This document shows, piece by piece, positions 44,966-53,730 of a stretch of 64,000 nt of DNA. Numbering within the stretch: position 1 is the stretch's first letter; every line of letters begins with the position of its first letter. The notes under the pieces are model-generated. The model was not told where the DNA came from. It did not search any database and saw only the letters and a program-made list of their open reading frames with translations. A program made the position numbers and the translations under genes. Source of the stretch: Anaerolinea sp. (GTDB taxonomy: Bacteria > Chloroflexota > Limnocylindria > Limnocylindrales > CSP1-4); NCBI GenBank assembly GCA_013822395.1, contig PNKK01000012.1:1-64000 (forward strand). Reading direction: 5' to 3'.

Positions 44966-45160
44966 GTGGACGCAGCCGGGGATCTCCTGCGAACCATGGC
45001 GGATGGCATCGTCGGACTCTTCGGTGCCGGAGTCCGGGCGTTCGGAGCGGCCATCCAGGCCGTCTTCGGCAACCTGCAATCGCTCCTGCCCGGACTGTGG
45101 CTGCCGATCGTCGTGTTCGTGGTGCTGATCGTGGTCGCCTGGAACCTCGCCAGGCGCTGA
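44966..45160 (+). CDS. Small single-span membrane protein
   Basis: 64 aa. An amphipathic Gly/Ala-rich N-terminal half (MADGIVGLFGAGVRAFGAAI) is followed by one hydrophobic helix LWLPIVVFVVLIVVAWNLARR that ends in positive residues. The function is unknown. The start is GTG 44966. The hydrophobic composition and a good hairpin directly after it support a real small gene, but there is no domain evidence. Confidence 0.55.
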   Translation: MDAAGDLLRTMADGIVGLFGAGVRAFGAAIQAVFGNLQSLLPGLWLPIVVFVVLIVVAWNLARR

Positions 45161-45168
45161 CCTGACGG

Positions 45169-45187
45169 CGCCCGGCGAGGCCGGGCG
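45169..45187 (+). terminator. Hairpin at a convergent gene boundary
   Basis: Perfect 8-bp stem CGCCCGGC / GCCGGGCG with a 3-nt loop, 9 bp after the small membrane protein and at the point where the dienelactone hydrolase homology on the other strand ends. There is no T-run. Confidence 0.5.
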
Positions 45188-45189
45188 GA

Positions 45190-45852
45190 GATGGAGCGAT
45201 GCTCCACGCCGGCCCCATCAAGCGCCATCTCGAACTCCGCGACGGTCGAGGCCGGGATCCCCTGGTCCGCGCCGCCCCAGATGGCGAGGATCGGCGACGC
45301 GATGGCCGACGCCAGGTCGGCGGGTGCCGGGGTGCCATTGCGCGACAGGCCCGTCGGCCAGCCGTAGAAGCCGATGAGCCCGGCAAGGCCCAGGCCCAGG
45401 GTCCCCGACAGGAACGTCAGCCGGCCGCCCATGCAGAAGCCGGTGGTGAAGAGGCTCGCAGGGGCGCGGCCATCCGCCCAGCTCGGCGATCGCAGCATCG
45501 CGACACCGGTCCGGATGTCCGCGGCGAGGGTCTGCCAGGTCGTCTGCGGCACGTGCGGGGCGTAGTCGAAGTCCGGCCCACGCCGGCCCTGCTCGGCGGT
45601 TCGGGCGAAGTAGTCGATGGCGAGCGCATCGATGCCGTGTTCGGCAAACCGCAGGGCGAGTTCCTCGTAGTAGGCGTGCAGCCCGTGGACATCGGGCAGG
45701 ATGAGGATGCCGGCGCCTGTCGGCCTGGCGGCAACCGCACGGAAGGCGGTGAACTCGGTGCCGTCCTCCGATGTCAGCGTGACCAGCCCCGCGTCGAGGG
45801 CGCCACCCGCGATCGGTGGGATCGGCGGGCGGCTGTCAGCGTCGAAGCACAT
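45190..45852 (-). pseudogene. Dienelactone hydrolase, 3'-truncated
   Basis: The start ATG 45852 (MCFDADSRPPIPPIAGG) and about 220 residues match the dienelactone hydrolase family: ILILPDVHGLHAYYEELALRFAEHGIDALAIDYF, the nucleophile elbow GFCMGGR, and the Asp loop WGGADQGIP. Homology stops at about GAGVEHRS (45190), just before the segment that carries the catalytic His (usually PHSFFDR). The frame continues to 44710, antisense to thrB, as unrelated low-complexity sequence. The catalytic triad is incomplete, so it is probably inactive unless used for another purpose. Confidence 0.8.
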
Positions 45853-45929
45853 GGCATGACCTCCTTGTGAGGTTCCCTGCGGACCGGCCCGCGCGCTCCC
45901 GGACCGGGACCCGGCAGTACGTTGATTCC

Positions 45930-46149
45930 TTGCATCACGCGCAAGACGACGACCGCGCGTTGCGCCCGATGCAACCAAAGCGCAGCCCCGGGTTCCATGG
46001 TGGCGTGTCGTTGCATCGCACGCAACGGACCGCCCCGACTTGGCCATACCTCGATCCGTTCGGGTCGATTCCATGCAGCCTATGCAAAGAGTCGATCATT
46101 TGACCGGCCGACAGCTCCGCGTACTGGAAGTTGTTTGCGTCTGCTGCAA
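45930..46149. promoter_or_regulatory. Array of five dyad sites upstream of lysC
   Basis: Four exact TTGC-N7-GCAA sites (45930-45944, 45960-45974, 46011-46025, 46135-46149) and one with ATGC as left arm (46073-46087). The last has 6-bp arms GTTTGC / GCAAAC. Centre spacings are 30, 51, 62 and 62 bp, each near a whole number of helical turns. The array fills the 384-bp gap between the divergent dienelactone hydrolase remnant and lysC. It looks like a multi-site operator; the regulator is unknown. Confidence 0.6.
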
Positions 46150-46236
46150 ACGCTGAGGCTCACTCGACGCCCGCGGTCGGAGCCTTCAGACGATTCCCTC
46201 GGAGCCATCGAACGCGTCGGGTAGAATCCGCGCCCG

Positions 46237-47511
46237 ATGCATCGCCCCCTCGTCGTCCAGAAGTTCGGTGGCTCGTCCGTGGCCAACGCGGATCGGATTC
46301 GCCGAGTCGCGCGCCGGATCGCCCGCGAGCGGTCGGCCGGCTCTGACCTCGTCATCGTGGTCTCCGCGATGGGCGATACGACGGACGAGCTGCTCACCCT
46401 CGCCCACGCGATCACAGACGAGCCAGACGCGCGAGAGCTGGACATGCTTCTCGCGACCGGCGAGCACCAGAGCGCGACGCTCGTCTCGATGGCCCTCCAC
46501 GCCCTCGGCGTGGACGCGATCTCCCTTACCGGGCCGCAGGCCGGGATCACGACCGACGGCCGCTACGGCCGGGCTCGGATCGCCAACGTGGAGCCCCGCC
46601 GGATCCGCGCCGAGATTGAGCGTGGGAACGTCGTCATCGTGGCCGGCTTCCAGGGCCAGAGCGCCGCCGACGCCGATCGGGCCGAGATCACGACCCTGGG
46701 CCGCGGCGGCAGCGACACGACCGCGGTGGCCCTGGCCGCCGCCCTTCGAGCCGACCGCTGCCAGATCTTCACCGACGTCAGGGGCATCTACACCGCCGAC
46801 CCGCGCCTCGTGCCGGCCGCCCGGCAGCTGCCGGTCATCGGCTACGAGGAGATGCTCGAGCTCGCCCACCAGGGTGCCCAGGTCATGCAGGTCCGGGCGG
46901 TCGAGCTCGGCTGGGTCAACGACGTCGTCATCGAGGTCCTCAGCTCGTTCGAGGACGCGCCCGGCACGCTCATCAGGGAGGATCCGTTCGTGGAGCAGCG
47001 GAACAAGGTCCGGGGCCTCGCCCACGACCGGAACGTGGCCAAGGTCACCCTCGTCGACGTGCCGGATCGGCCGGGAGTCGCCCGGGCGGTCTTCGAGCCG
47101 CTCGCCGAGGCTGGGATCAACGTGGACATGATCGTCCAGAACGTGGGCCACGGCGGCGCCACGGACATGTCGTTCACGGTCCCCCGGGCGGAGCTCGGGA
47201 AGGCGAAGAAGGTCCTCGAGTCCCTCGTCCGGGAGCTCGGGGCCCGCGAGCTGACCACCGATGCCTCCGTCGCGAAGGTCTCGATCGTGGGGGCCGGGCT
47301 TCACAACGCGCCGGGCTACGCGGCGCGGATGTTCGGGGCACTCGCCGACGCGGGCGTGAACATCGAGATGATCTCGACGTCGGAGGTCCGGATCACCTGC
47401 ATGATCGCGGAGGACGAGCTGTCGACCGCGCTGGCGGCGCTCCACGGCGCGTTCGAGCTGACCCGCCCGGACCCTGTCGACGTCACCGCGACCGGCCTGT
47501 CCGCCGGGTGA
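46237..47511 (+). CDS. lysC: Aspartate kinase
   Basis: 424 aa. It phosphorylates aspartate, the first step to lysine, threonine and methionine. VVQKFGGSSVANADRIR opens the kinase domain, with TTLGRGGSDTTAVALAAAL and FTDVRGIYTADPRLV following. Two ACT domains occupy about residues 265-410 (VTLVDVPDRPGVARAVFEPLA and VSIVGAGLHNAPGYAARMF), the usual site of lysine/threonine feedback. GTGA overlap with birA downstream. Confidence 0.96.
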   Translation: MHRPLVVQKFGGSSVANADRIRRVARRIARERSAGSDLVIVVSAMGDTTDELLTLAHAITDEPDARELDMLLATGEHQSATLVSMALHALGVDAISLTGPQAGITTDGRYGRARIANVEPRRIRAEIERGNVVIVAGFQGQSAADADRAEITTLGRGGSDTTAVALAAALRADRCQIFTDVRGIYTADPRLVPAARQLPVIGYEEMLELAHQGAQVMQVRAVELGWVNDVVIEVLSSFEDAPGTLIREDPFVEQRNKVRGLAHDRNVAKVTLVDVPDRPGVARAVFEPLAEAGINVDMIVQNVGHGGATDMSFTVPRAELGKAKKVLESLVRELGARELTTDASVAKVSIVGAGLHNAPGYAARMFGALADAGVNIEMISTSEVRITCMIAEDELSTALAALHGAFELTRPDPVDVTATGLSAG

Positions 47512-48365
47512 CGACGGACCCCGGCCCGATGCCGACGGGGGCGCCGCCGTTCCTCTCGCGCCTCGAGCGCCTCGAGCGAGTCGGGTCGACGAACGACGTC
47601 GTCCGCGGGTGGCTTTCGGAAGGGGTGGAGGAGGTGGCCGTCGCGGTCGCCGGCGAGCAGACCGCGGGGCGCGGCCGAGACGGCCGGACCTGGACGGCAC
47701 CGCCGGGCGCGGCGCTCCTGCTGTCCGCCGGCTTCCGGCCCGCCTGGCTCGCGCCGGAGCGGGCCTGGCGGCTCGCCGCGATCGTCGCGCTGGCGATGGC
47801 CGACGCGGCCGAGGATGCCGCCGGCCTCGGGACCGGCACGATCCGCCTGAAATGGCCGAATGACCTTGTCGTCATCACGGCCGGACCAGGGGCGGCGCCC
47901 GAGATCCGCAAGCTCGCCGGCATCCTCGGCGAGACCGACGGCCTGGGCACGGCCGATCCCAGCGCGATCATCGGGATCGGGGTGAACGCCGACTGGCCGG
48001 GGACCACCTTCCCGGCCGAGCTTGCCGACTCCATGACCTCGCTGCGCGAGGCCTCCGGCGGCCGGCCGATCGACCGTGAGGCGCTCCTCGACGGGTTCCT
48101 CGACCGCCTGGAGACACGGCTCGACGCGCTCCGCGGCGGCCGCTTCGACGTCGCGGGCTGGGCCGAGCGGCAGGTGACGACGGGCCAGATCGTCCGGCTC
48201 GAGAGCCGGGACGGCACACCGGAGCTGCTCCGGGCGGTCGGGGTGGACGGCGCGTCCGGGGCGCTGCTCGTGGAGGATCTGGACGGCGGCGGTGCGGGCC
48301 ACGAGCGCGCAGTGCTGGCAGGCGAGATCACCCACCTGCGGCTCCCATCCGCGAGCTCGGTGTAA
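47508..48365 (+). CDS. birA: Biotin--[acetyl-CoA-carboxylase] ligase
   Basis: 285-aa biotin protein ligase without the N-terminal DNA-binding domain of E. coli BirA. RVGSTNDVVRGWL, the biotinyl-AMP loop AGRGRDGRTWTAPPG, IRLKWPNDLVV and the C-terminal beta-barrel (TGQIVRLESRDG) are present. It should attach biotin to the carrier protein of acetyl-CoA carboxylase, whose genes follow 1.2 kb downstream. Confidence 0.94.
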   Translation: MTTDPGPMPTGAPPFLSRLERLERVGSTNDVVRGWLSEGVEEVAVAVAGEQTAGRGRDGRTWTAPPGAALLLSAGFRPAWLAPERAWRLAAIVALAMADAAEDAAGLGTGTIRLKWPNDLVVITAGPGAAPEIRKLAGILGETDGLGTADPSAIIGIGVNADWPGTTFPAELADSMTSLREASGGRPIDREALLDGFLDRLETRLDALRGGRFDVAGWAERQVTTGQIVRLESRDGTPELLRAVGVDGASGALLVEDLDGGGAGHERAVLAGEITHLRLPSASSV

Positions 48366-48369
48366 CGCG

Positions 48370-49008
48370 ATGGCCCGTCCGGTGTTCTGGAGATCGGGAG
48401 CGGTCGAGAATGCCGCGCCCCGGATCGCCCACCTGGATCGCGACCGGCCCCTCGTCGAGGCGGCCCGGCGGGACCCGGAGCGGTTCGAGGCCCTCTATCG
48501 ACGGTACCTCGCCCCGGTGTACAGCTTCGCCTACTACGAGCTCGGCGACCACCATGCCGCGGAGGACGCGACCGAGCGAACGTTCCTCGCCGCGCTCGCG
48601 AACCTCGGTCGGTTCGACGAGCGGGCGCGTCCGGCGGACGGCGAGGGCGCGTCCACGTTCAGGGTCTGGCTCTTCCGGATCGCCCGGAACGTCATCGCCA
48701 ACGAACGGCGCTCCGCCCGTCGCCATCCGGCCGCTGTGCTGGACGAGGCGACCGAGGCCATCGTCGCGGATCCCCTCGACGTGGAGGGCGATGCGGTCCG
48801 CCGGGACGAGGCAGCCGCCGCTTGGCGCGCGGTGGGGCGGCTGCCGGGGGATCGTCGCCGCGCGGTCGTCCTGCGCTTCGTGGATGAGCTGAGCACCGCG
48901 GAGATCGCCGGCATCCTCGGGCGGTCCGAGGGCGCGGTCCGCGTCCTCATCCATCGGGCGCTCCGGACCGTCGCCCGTGAGCTCGGCGGGCGGGACGGGC
49001 ACGGATGA
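48370..49008 (+). CDS. ECF-type RNA polymerase sigma factor
   Basis: 212 aa. Sigma region 2 lies about 35-105 (DPERFEALYRRYLAPVYSFAYYELGDHHAAEDATERTF, then FRVWLFRIARNVIANERR), and region 4 about 155-205 (LPGDRRRAVVLRFVDELSTAEIAGILGRSEGAVRVLIHRAL). ATG 48370 starts 4 bp after the birA stop. The stop overlaps the next gene (ATGA), whose membrane-anchored product may be its anti-sigma factor. Confidence 0.93.
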   Translation: MARPVFWRSGAVENAAPRIAHLDRDRPLVEAARRDPERFEALYRRYLAPVYSFAYYELGDHHAAEDATERTFLAALANLGRFDERARPADGEGASTFRVWLFRIARNVIANERRSARRHPAAVLDEATEAIVADPLDVEGDAVRRDEAAAAWRAVGRLPGDRRRAVVLRFVDELSTAEIAGILGRSEGAVRVLIHRALRTVARELGGRDGHG

Positions 49009-49562
49009 CCCTCCTCGGTCGCGACGTCGCCGAGGTGGAAGCGCTCGTCACCGACCGCTACCTCGACGCGCTCCTCGCGTCCGCCGAGCTCGCCGTGCTG
49101 GCCGGAGACGAGCGCGATGACGCAGCCACGCGCGGCGGTCATCGGCCCGGTCCGTCGCTCGATGCGGCAGTCCGCCTCGCCTCGGCCCGGCTGACGCGTG
49201 ACCTGCCGCGCTTCCACCCGTCGTTCCGGTTCGAGGAGCGTCTCGCCGTGCATCTCGCCGAGGCCGCCGTGGCGATGCGCCTGCCGGCCGCCGCCGGCGC
49301 TGAAGGCACCGTGACCGCCTTCCCGAACCGCCCGGCCATCCTGCCCGACGGCTTCGACCCGCTGGCCGATCCGGATCCGGACGGCGACGCCGACGTCGGC
49401 GAGATGGACGTCCGCCGGCCCCTGCTCATCCGCGGCGCCGTGGCCGCCTCCGCGCTCAGCCTCGCCGGCGCCGCCTGGGTCGCGTGGCGGCGCTCCCGCG
49501 GCGGCTCCCCGATGGGCCGGGCGGCCCGTGCCGGGCACGCGATGCGCGGCCGGCCGGCGTAG
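49005..49562 (+). CDS. Putative anti-sigma or sigma-associated membrane protein
   Basis: 185 aa, no named domain. The N-terminal 110 residues are helical and soluble, and a single membrane helix lies near the end (LLIRGAVAASALSLAGAAWVAW, about residues 145-166) followed by a basic tail. Translational coupling to an ECF sigma factor plus one TM segment is the usual arrangement of an anti-sigma pair, but the zinc-binding ZAS motif is absent, so the role is inference. Confidence 0.6.
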   Translation: MTLLGRDVAEVEALVTDRYLDALLASAELAVLAGDERDDAATRGGHRPGPSLDAAVRLASARLTRDLPRFHPSFRFEERLAVHLAEAAVAMRLPAAAGAEGTVTAFPNRPAILPDGFDPLADPDPDGDADVGEMDVRRPLLIRGAVAASALSLAGAAWVAWRRSRGGSPMGRAARAGHAMRGRPA

Positions 49563-49573
49563 GGGAGGAGACG

Positions 49574-50668
49574 ATGCCGATCAAGCTGCCGTCGTTCCGG
49601 CCGCGAAAGGACGCCTACCCGCCCGACCTCTGGACGAAGTGCCCGTCCTGCTCGGAGATGCTGTTCAACAAGCAGCTCGACAAGGCGGATCGGGTCTGCC
49701 CGACCTGCGGCCACCACTTCCGGCTGTCGGCCGGGGCGCGGCTGGACGGCCTCTTGGACCATGGCAGCTTCCGCGAGCTCGATGCCGGCCTCCAGAGCGT
49801 GGATCCCCTCGGGTTCGTGGACCAGAAGCCGTACCCGGACCGGGTGGCGGCGGCGCAGGTCGCGACGGGCCTGCGCGACGCGGCGGTCCGCGGCATCGGG
49901 ACGATCGAGGGCCGGCGTGTCTCGATCTGCGTCATGGACTTCGGGTTCATGGGCGGCTCGATGGGCGCGGTCGTCGGCGAGAAGGTGACGCGCGCCGCCG
50001 AGCAGGCGCTCGCCGAGCGGATCCCGCTGATCGTCGTCTCCGCCTCGGGCGGGGCGCGGATGCAGGAGGGCACGCTGGCGCTCATGCAGCTCGCGAAGAC
50101 GTGCGGCGCGCTCGAGCGGCTCCGGGCCGCCCGCGTCCCGTACCTCTCGATCATGAGCGACCCGACCACCGGCGGCGTCTTCGCCTCATACGCCGTCCTC
50201 GGTGACGTCAACCTCGCCGAGCCAAACGCGCTCATCGGCTTCGCCGGCGCCCGGGTGACCGCGGGGACGATCTCCCAGGAGCTGCCGCCGGGCTTTCAGC
50301 GGGCCGAGTTTCTGTTCGAGCATGGGTTCGTGGATCGTGTGGTCCACCGCCGGGAGCTCCGTCACGAAGTCGCGCGCCTGCTCCGCTACCTCGTCCCGGC
50401 CCCTGTCCCCGGCAACGGCGGCCCGACCGAGAGCCGGCCGGCGTTCGACCCGATCGGCTTCCTCTCCTCCCTTGCGGACAGGGTGGTCCAGGACCTGGGG
50501 CCCAGTGAGCCCGAGCCCGGCCGGACCCACGAGCCGGCGTCGTCGCGCAGGCCCGAGTCGGCGAGTGTCCGAGAGCCGGCGAGTGCCCGAGAGCCGGCGA
50601 GTGCCCGAGAGCCGGCGAGTGCCCGAGAGCCGGTCCGCCCCGCGGCCCGGCAGGCGTCCGATGGTTGA
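49574..50668 (+). CDS. accD: Acetyl-CoA carboxylase carboxyltransferase beta subunit
   Basis: 364 aa. The N-terminal zinc ribbon has Cys23, Cys26, Cys42 and Cys45 (WTKCPSC ... VCPTCGHHFR), followed by the crotonase-like carboxyltransferase core (SASGGARMQEGTLALMQLAKT, SDPTTGGVFASYA). The C-terminal 60 residues are extra, with a four-fold EPASAR repeat encoded by an 18-bp tandem repeat (50570-50635). ATG 49574 follows GGGGAGGAG. It overlaps accA by 8 bp. Confidence 0.96.
   Translation: MPIKLPSFRPRKDAYPPDLWTKCPSCSEMLFNKQLDKADRVCPTCGHHFRLSAGARLDGLLDHGSFRELDAGLQSVDPLGFVDQKPYPDRVAAAQVATGLRDAAVRGIGTIEGRRVSICVMDFGFMGGSMGAVVGEKVTRAAEQALAERIPLIVVSASGGARMQEGTLALMQLAKTCGALERLRAARVPYLSIMSDPTTGGVFASYAVLGDVNLAEPNALIGFAGARVTAGTISQELPPGFQRAEFLFEHGFVDRVVHRRELRHEVARLLRYLVPAPVPGNGGPTESRPAFDPIGFLSSLADRVVQDLGPSEPEPGRTHEPASSRRPESASVREPASAREPASAREPASAREPVRPAARQASDG
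50570..50635 (+). repeat. 18-bp tandem repeat at the accD 3' end
   Basis: Three full copies of cgagagccggcgagtgcc and a partial fourth, preceded by a degenerate unit. In frame, it encodes (REPASA)n just before the stop. It appears to be a slippage-prone extension of accD. Confidence 0.9.
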
Positions 50669-51662
50669 CCGCCTCCTCGGCCGGACGAGGGACGGCGCCG
50701 CGGAGGCCCCGATCGACGCGAAGAGCGCCGTGTGGAACCGCGTCCAGCTGGCCCGCAATCTCCGCCGCCCGAGGACGCTCGAGCTTCTCGGCGAGATGGC
50801 CGACGAGATCGTGGAGCTCCACGGTGACCGGGCCTTCGGCGACGACGCCGCGATGGTCACCGGATTCGCCCGGATCGACGGTCGCCGGATCGCGTTCGTC
50901 GGGCAGCAGAAGGGCGCCGATACGGACGAGAACATCCGCCGGAACTTCGGGATGCCACACCCGGAGGGCTACCGAAAGGCGATCCGGGTGATGGAGCTCG
51001 CCGAGCGGCTCGGGCTTCCGATCGTCACCTTCGTCGACGTCCCCGGTGCCCACCCGGGACCGGAATCCGAGGAGCGCGGCATCGCCGAGGCGATCGCCCG
51101 CTCGATCGCGCTGATGACCCGCCTCCGCACGCCGATCATCGCGATCATCACCGGCGAGGGCGGCTCTGGCGGAGCGATCGCGATCGCCGTTGGGGACGTC
51201 GTGGTGGCTCTCGAGAACGCCGTCTACGGGGTCATCAGCCCGGAGGGCTGCGCGTCCATCCTGTGGCGGACCTCGGACGAGGCGGCGACCGCGGCGCTGG
51301 CAATGAAGATGACCGCCGACGACCAACTCACGCTCGGGGTCGTGGACCTCGTCGTTCCCGAGCCGGGCGAGGGCGCCCACGCGGACCCGGCGGAGACCGC
51401 CCGGCGACTGCGGGCGGTCGTCCTGACCCAGCTGGAGCGCCTGGAACGGGTGCCCCCGGACGAGCTCGTCGAGGCGCGCTACCGGCGCTATCGGTCGCTT
51501 GGCGCCTACACTGAGGTCACCGCGCCGGCGATCGCGCCACCCCCGAGCCGGGGCCTGGGCGATCGGCTGCGCGACCTGCTCGATCCGACCCGCTGGTCGG
51601 TCGGGAACCCGACCCCGGGGCCGTCGCGCCGCGACGAGCCGCCCGCCCTCGAGGAGGTCTGA
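50661..51662 (+). CDS. accA: Acetyl-CoA carboxylase carboxyltransferase alpha subunit
   Basis: 333 aa, standard length. WNRVQLARNLRRPRTLELL, ELHGDRAFGDDAAMVTG, NFGMPHPEGYRKAIRVMELAE, VDVPGAHPGPESEERG and GEGGSGGAIAIAVGD are family signatures. It pairs with AccD to transfer the carboxyl group to acetyl-CoA. ATG 50661 lies inside the end of accD. Confidence 0.97.
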   Translation: MVDRLLGRTRDGAAEAPIDAKSAVWNRVQLARNLRRPRTLELLGEMADEIVELHGDRAFGDDAAMVTGFARIDGRRIAFVGQQKGADTDENIRRNFGMPHPEGYRKAIRVMELAERLGLPIVTFVDVPGAHPGPESEERGIAEAIARSIALMTRLRTPIIAIITGEGGSGGAIAIAVGDVVVALENAVYGVISPEGCASILWRTSDEAATAALAMKMTADDQLTLGVVDLVVPEPGEGAHADPAETARRLRAVVLTQLERLERVPPDELVEARYRRYRSLGAYTEVTAPAIAPPPSRGLGDRLRDLLDPTRWSVGNPTPGPSRRDEPPALEEV

Positions 51663-51665
51663 CGC

Positions 51666-52316
51666 GTGCCGGACGCCCGCGACGCCGCCGCCCGCTCCGC
51701 CGACCACGCGGGCATCCACCGCCTGGTGGACGCACTCGTGCCGGCGCTCATCGCCAAGCTCGGCACGCTGAACGTCGGCGAGCTGGAGGTCCGCGAGGGC
51801 GACTGGCGGATCCGCCTCCGCCGCCCCGCCGGTGCCGGCCCCACCTACGGCCGCCGGGCCACGGACCGGCCGTCCCGGGCACACCCCGGCCACGAGCAGC
51901 ACGGCCACGCGCCGGGCGCCCCCGAGCCGCACCGCACTGTGCGAGCCTCTCATGCCGCCGGGACTCCCGGGGACCAGTCCACGAACGGCAGCAGCGGGCC
52001 GTCGCTCGCGCCGGTCGGACCAGGCCGCTCCGGCGACGCCGGCCCTGACAGGGAAGCGCCTGAAGGGGGCGCCCTCACCCGGATCGCAACCTCGCCGGCG
52101 GTCGGCGTCTTCCAGCCCGGCCCCAGGGCCGTCGGGGGGACCCGCGTCCGCGCCGGTGACCCGCTCGGCGTCGTGGACATGCTCGGCGTGCCCCAGGAGG
52201 TCGTGTCCCCGGTCGACGGGATCGTGGTCGGCGTGATCGTGGACGCCGGCACGGCCGTCGAGTACGGCCAGGAGCTCGTCCACCTCGAGATCGCGACCCT
52301 GGTGGAGGGCCGCTGA
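51666..52316 (+). CDS. AccB-like protein lacking the biotinyl lysine
   Basis: 216 aa in the AccB position of the acc operon. An N-terminal helical segment (about 15-55) and a long Pro/Gly/His-rich linker (57-140) lead to a C-terminal biotinyl-type hammerhead (about 145-212). Aligned with the canonical carrier at 56378-57016, GLIEAMKLFNEI corresponds to GVVDMLGVPQEV, so the biotin-accepting Lys is Gly174. The rest of the fold (VSPVDGIVVGVIVDAGTAVEYGQELVHLEI) is intact. It cannot be biotinylated at the normal site. It may be structural, or bind another group; the cause is unknown. GTG start 51666, 3 bp after accA. Confidence 0.85.
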   Translation: MPDARDAAARSADHAGIHRLVDALVPALIAKLGTLNVGELEVREGDWRIRLRRPAGAGPTYGRRATDRPSRAHPGHEQHGHAPGAPEPHRTVRASHAAGTPGDQSTNGSSGPSLAPVGPGRSGDAGPDREAPEGGALTRIATSPAVGVFQPGPRAVGGTRVRAGDPLGVVDMLGVPQEVVSPVDGIVVGVIVDAGTAVEYGQELVHLEIATLVEGR

Positions 52317-52319
52317 GCC

Positions 52320-53690
52320 ATGTTCCGCAAGATCCTCATCGCGAACCGCGGCGAGATCGCCCTCCGGATCCTCCGAGCGTGCCGGACGCTCGACGTCGAG
52401 GCGGTCGTGGCCTACAGCGAGGCGGACCGCGACAGCCTGCCCGTGCAGCTGGCCGACGAGGCGATCTGCATCGGGCCGGCGGACGCCCGGCGGTCGTACC
52501 TGTCGGCCCCCGCGGTCATCTCCGCCGCGGTCGTCACCGGCTGCGATGCGGTCCACCCCGGCTACGGCTTCCTGTCCGAGGACGAGACCTTCGCCGAGGT
52601 CGTCCGCGCCCACGACCTGACGTTCATCGGCCCGCCGCCCGAGGTCCTCGACCGATTCGCCAGCAAGGAGGGCACGCGCCGGCTCCTGGGCGGCTACGGC
52701 CTGCCCACGATCCCCGGCTCGGACGGCATGCTCCGCGACGACGAGCACGCCCTCCACGAGGCGGAGCGGATCGGCTATCCGGTCCTCATCAAGCCGTCGG
52801 CCGGCGGCGGCGGCAAGGGGATGCGGATGGTCCGCACCCCGCGCGAGCTCGAGTCCGCGATCAAGGTCTGCCGGTCCGAGGCCCGCTCGGCGTTCGGTGA
52901 CGACTCCCTTTACCTCGAGAAGTGGCTGGAGGACAATCGCCACGTGGAGGTCCAGGTGGCGGTGGACCGCTACGGCCACGGCGTCCACCTCGGCGAGCGC
53001 GACTGCTCCGTCCAGCGCCGCCACCAGAAGATCCTCGAGGAGGCCCCGGCCCCGACCCTCTCCCCGGCCGCCCGCGCCGACCTCTGCGAACGGGCGATCC
53101 GGGCGGTCGTCGCGGCGGGCTACGAGAACGTGGGAACCCTCGAGTTCCTCGTCGATGCCAGGAGTGACTTCTACTTCATCGAGATCAACTGCCGGATCCA
53201 GGTGGAACACCCGGTCACGGAGATGCTCACCGGGATCGACCTCGTCGCGACCCAGATCCGGATCGCGGCCGGCGAGCCGCTCGGGTTCAGCCAGGCGGAC
53301 GTCCAGTCCCGCGGCCACGCGATCGAGCTCCGGATCAATGCCGAGGACCCGGCCAACGACTTCCGGCCCGGGGCCGGCGTCGTGGAGGCATACCAGGCGC
53401 CCGGCGGCCCCGGCATCCGGATGGACTCACACCTCTACCCTGGCTACGAGGTCCCGCCCTACTACGACTCGCTCCTCGGCAAGCTCATCGCCTGGGGACC
53501 GGACCGCCCCACCGCGATCGCGCGGGGCAGAGCCGCCCTGGACGAGCTCGTGGTGGATGGCCTGACGACGAACGTGGAGATCCATAAGGCGCTCCTCGCG
53601 AGCGAGACGTTCCTCGACGGCCGGATGACCACGAACCTCCTCGACCGGATCGGGAGCGCCGCCTTCCTGGCGGCCGCCGCCCGGTCCTGA
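52320..53690 (+). CDS. accC: Biotin carboxylase
   Basis: 456 aa, usual length. It carboxylates the biotin of the carrier protein using ATP and bicarbonate. FRKILIANRGEIALRILRACR opens it, followed by HPGYGFLSEDETFAEV, the ATP-grasp glycine-rich loop PSAGGGGKGMRMV, RDCSVQRRHQK, and the catalytic INCRIQVEHPVTEMLTG. ATG 52320 is 3 bp after the preceding stop. Confidence 0.97.
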   Translation: MFRKILIANRGEIALRILRACRTLDVEAVVAYSEADRDSLPVQLADEAICIGPADARRSYLSAPAVISAAVVTGCDAVHPGYGFLSEDETFAEVVRAHDLTFIGPPPEVLDRFASKEGTRRLLGGYGLPTIPGSDGMLRDDEHALHEAERIGYPVLIKPSAGGGGKGMRMVRTPRELESAIKVCRSEARSAFGDDSLYLEKWLEDNRHVEVQVAVDRYGHGVHLGERDCSVQRRHQKILEEAPAPTLSPAARADLCERAIRAVVAAGYENVGTLEFLVDARSDFYFIEINCRIQVEHPVTEMLTGIDLVATQIRIAAGEPLGFSQADVQSRGHAIELRINAEDPANDFRPGAGVVEAYQAPGGPGIRMDSHLYPGYEVPPYYDSLLGKLIAWGPDRPTAIARGRAALDELVVDGLTTNVEIHKALLASETFLDGRMTTNLLDRIGSAAFLAAAARS

Positions 53691-53730
53691 CCCTGATCAC
53701 CCCGACCAACCCCCGAACCGGAGCCTGCCC

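Noticed and set aside
50232-53318. A 1028-codon minus-strand open frame across the acc operon
   Set aside because: It mirrors accA, accB-like and accC codons in a GC-rich sequence, has no domain, and is rich in Arg/Asp/Gly typical of antisense frames.
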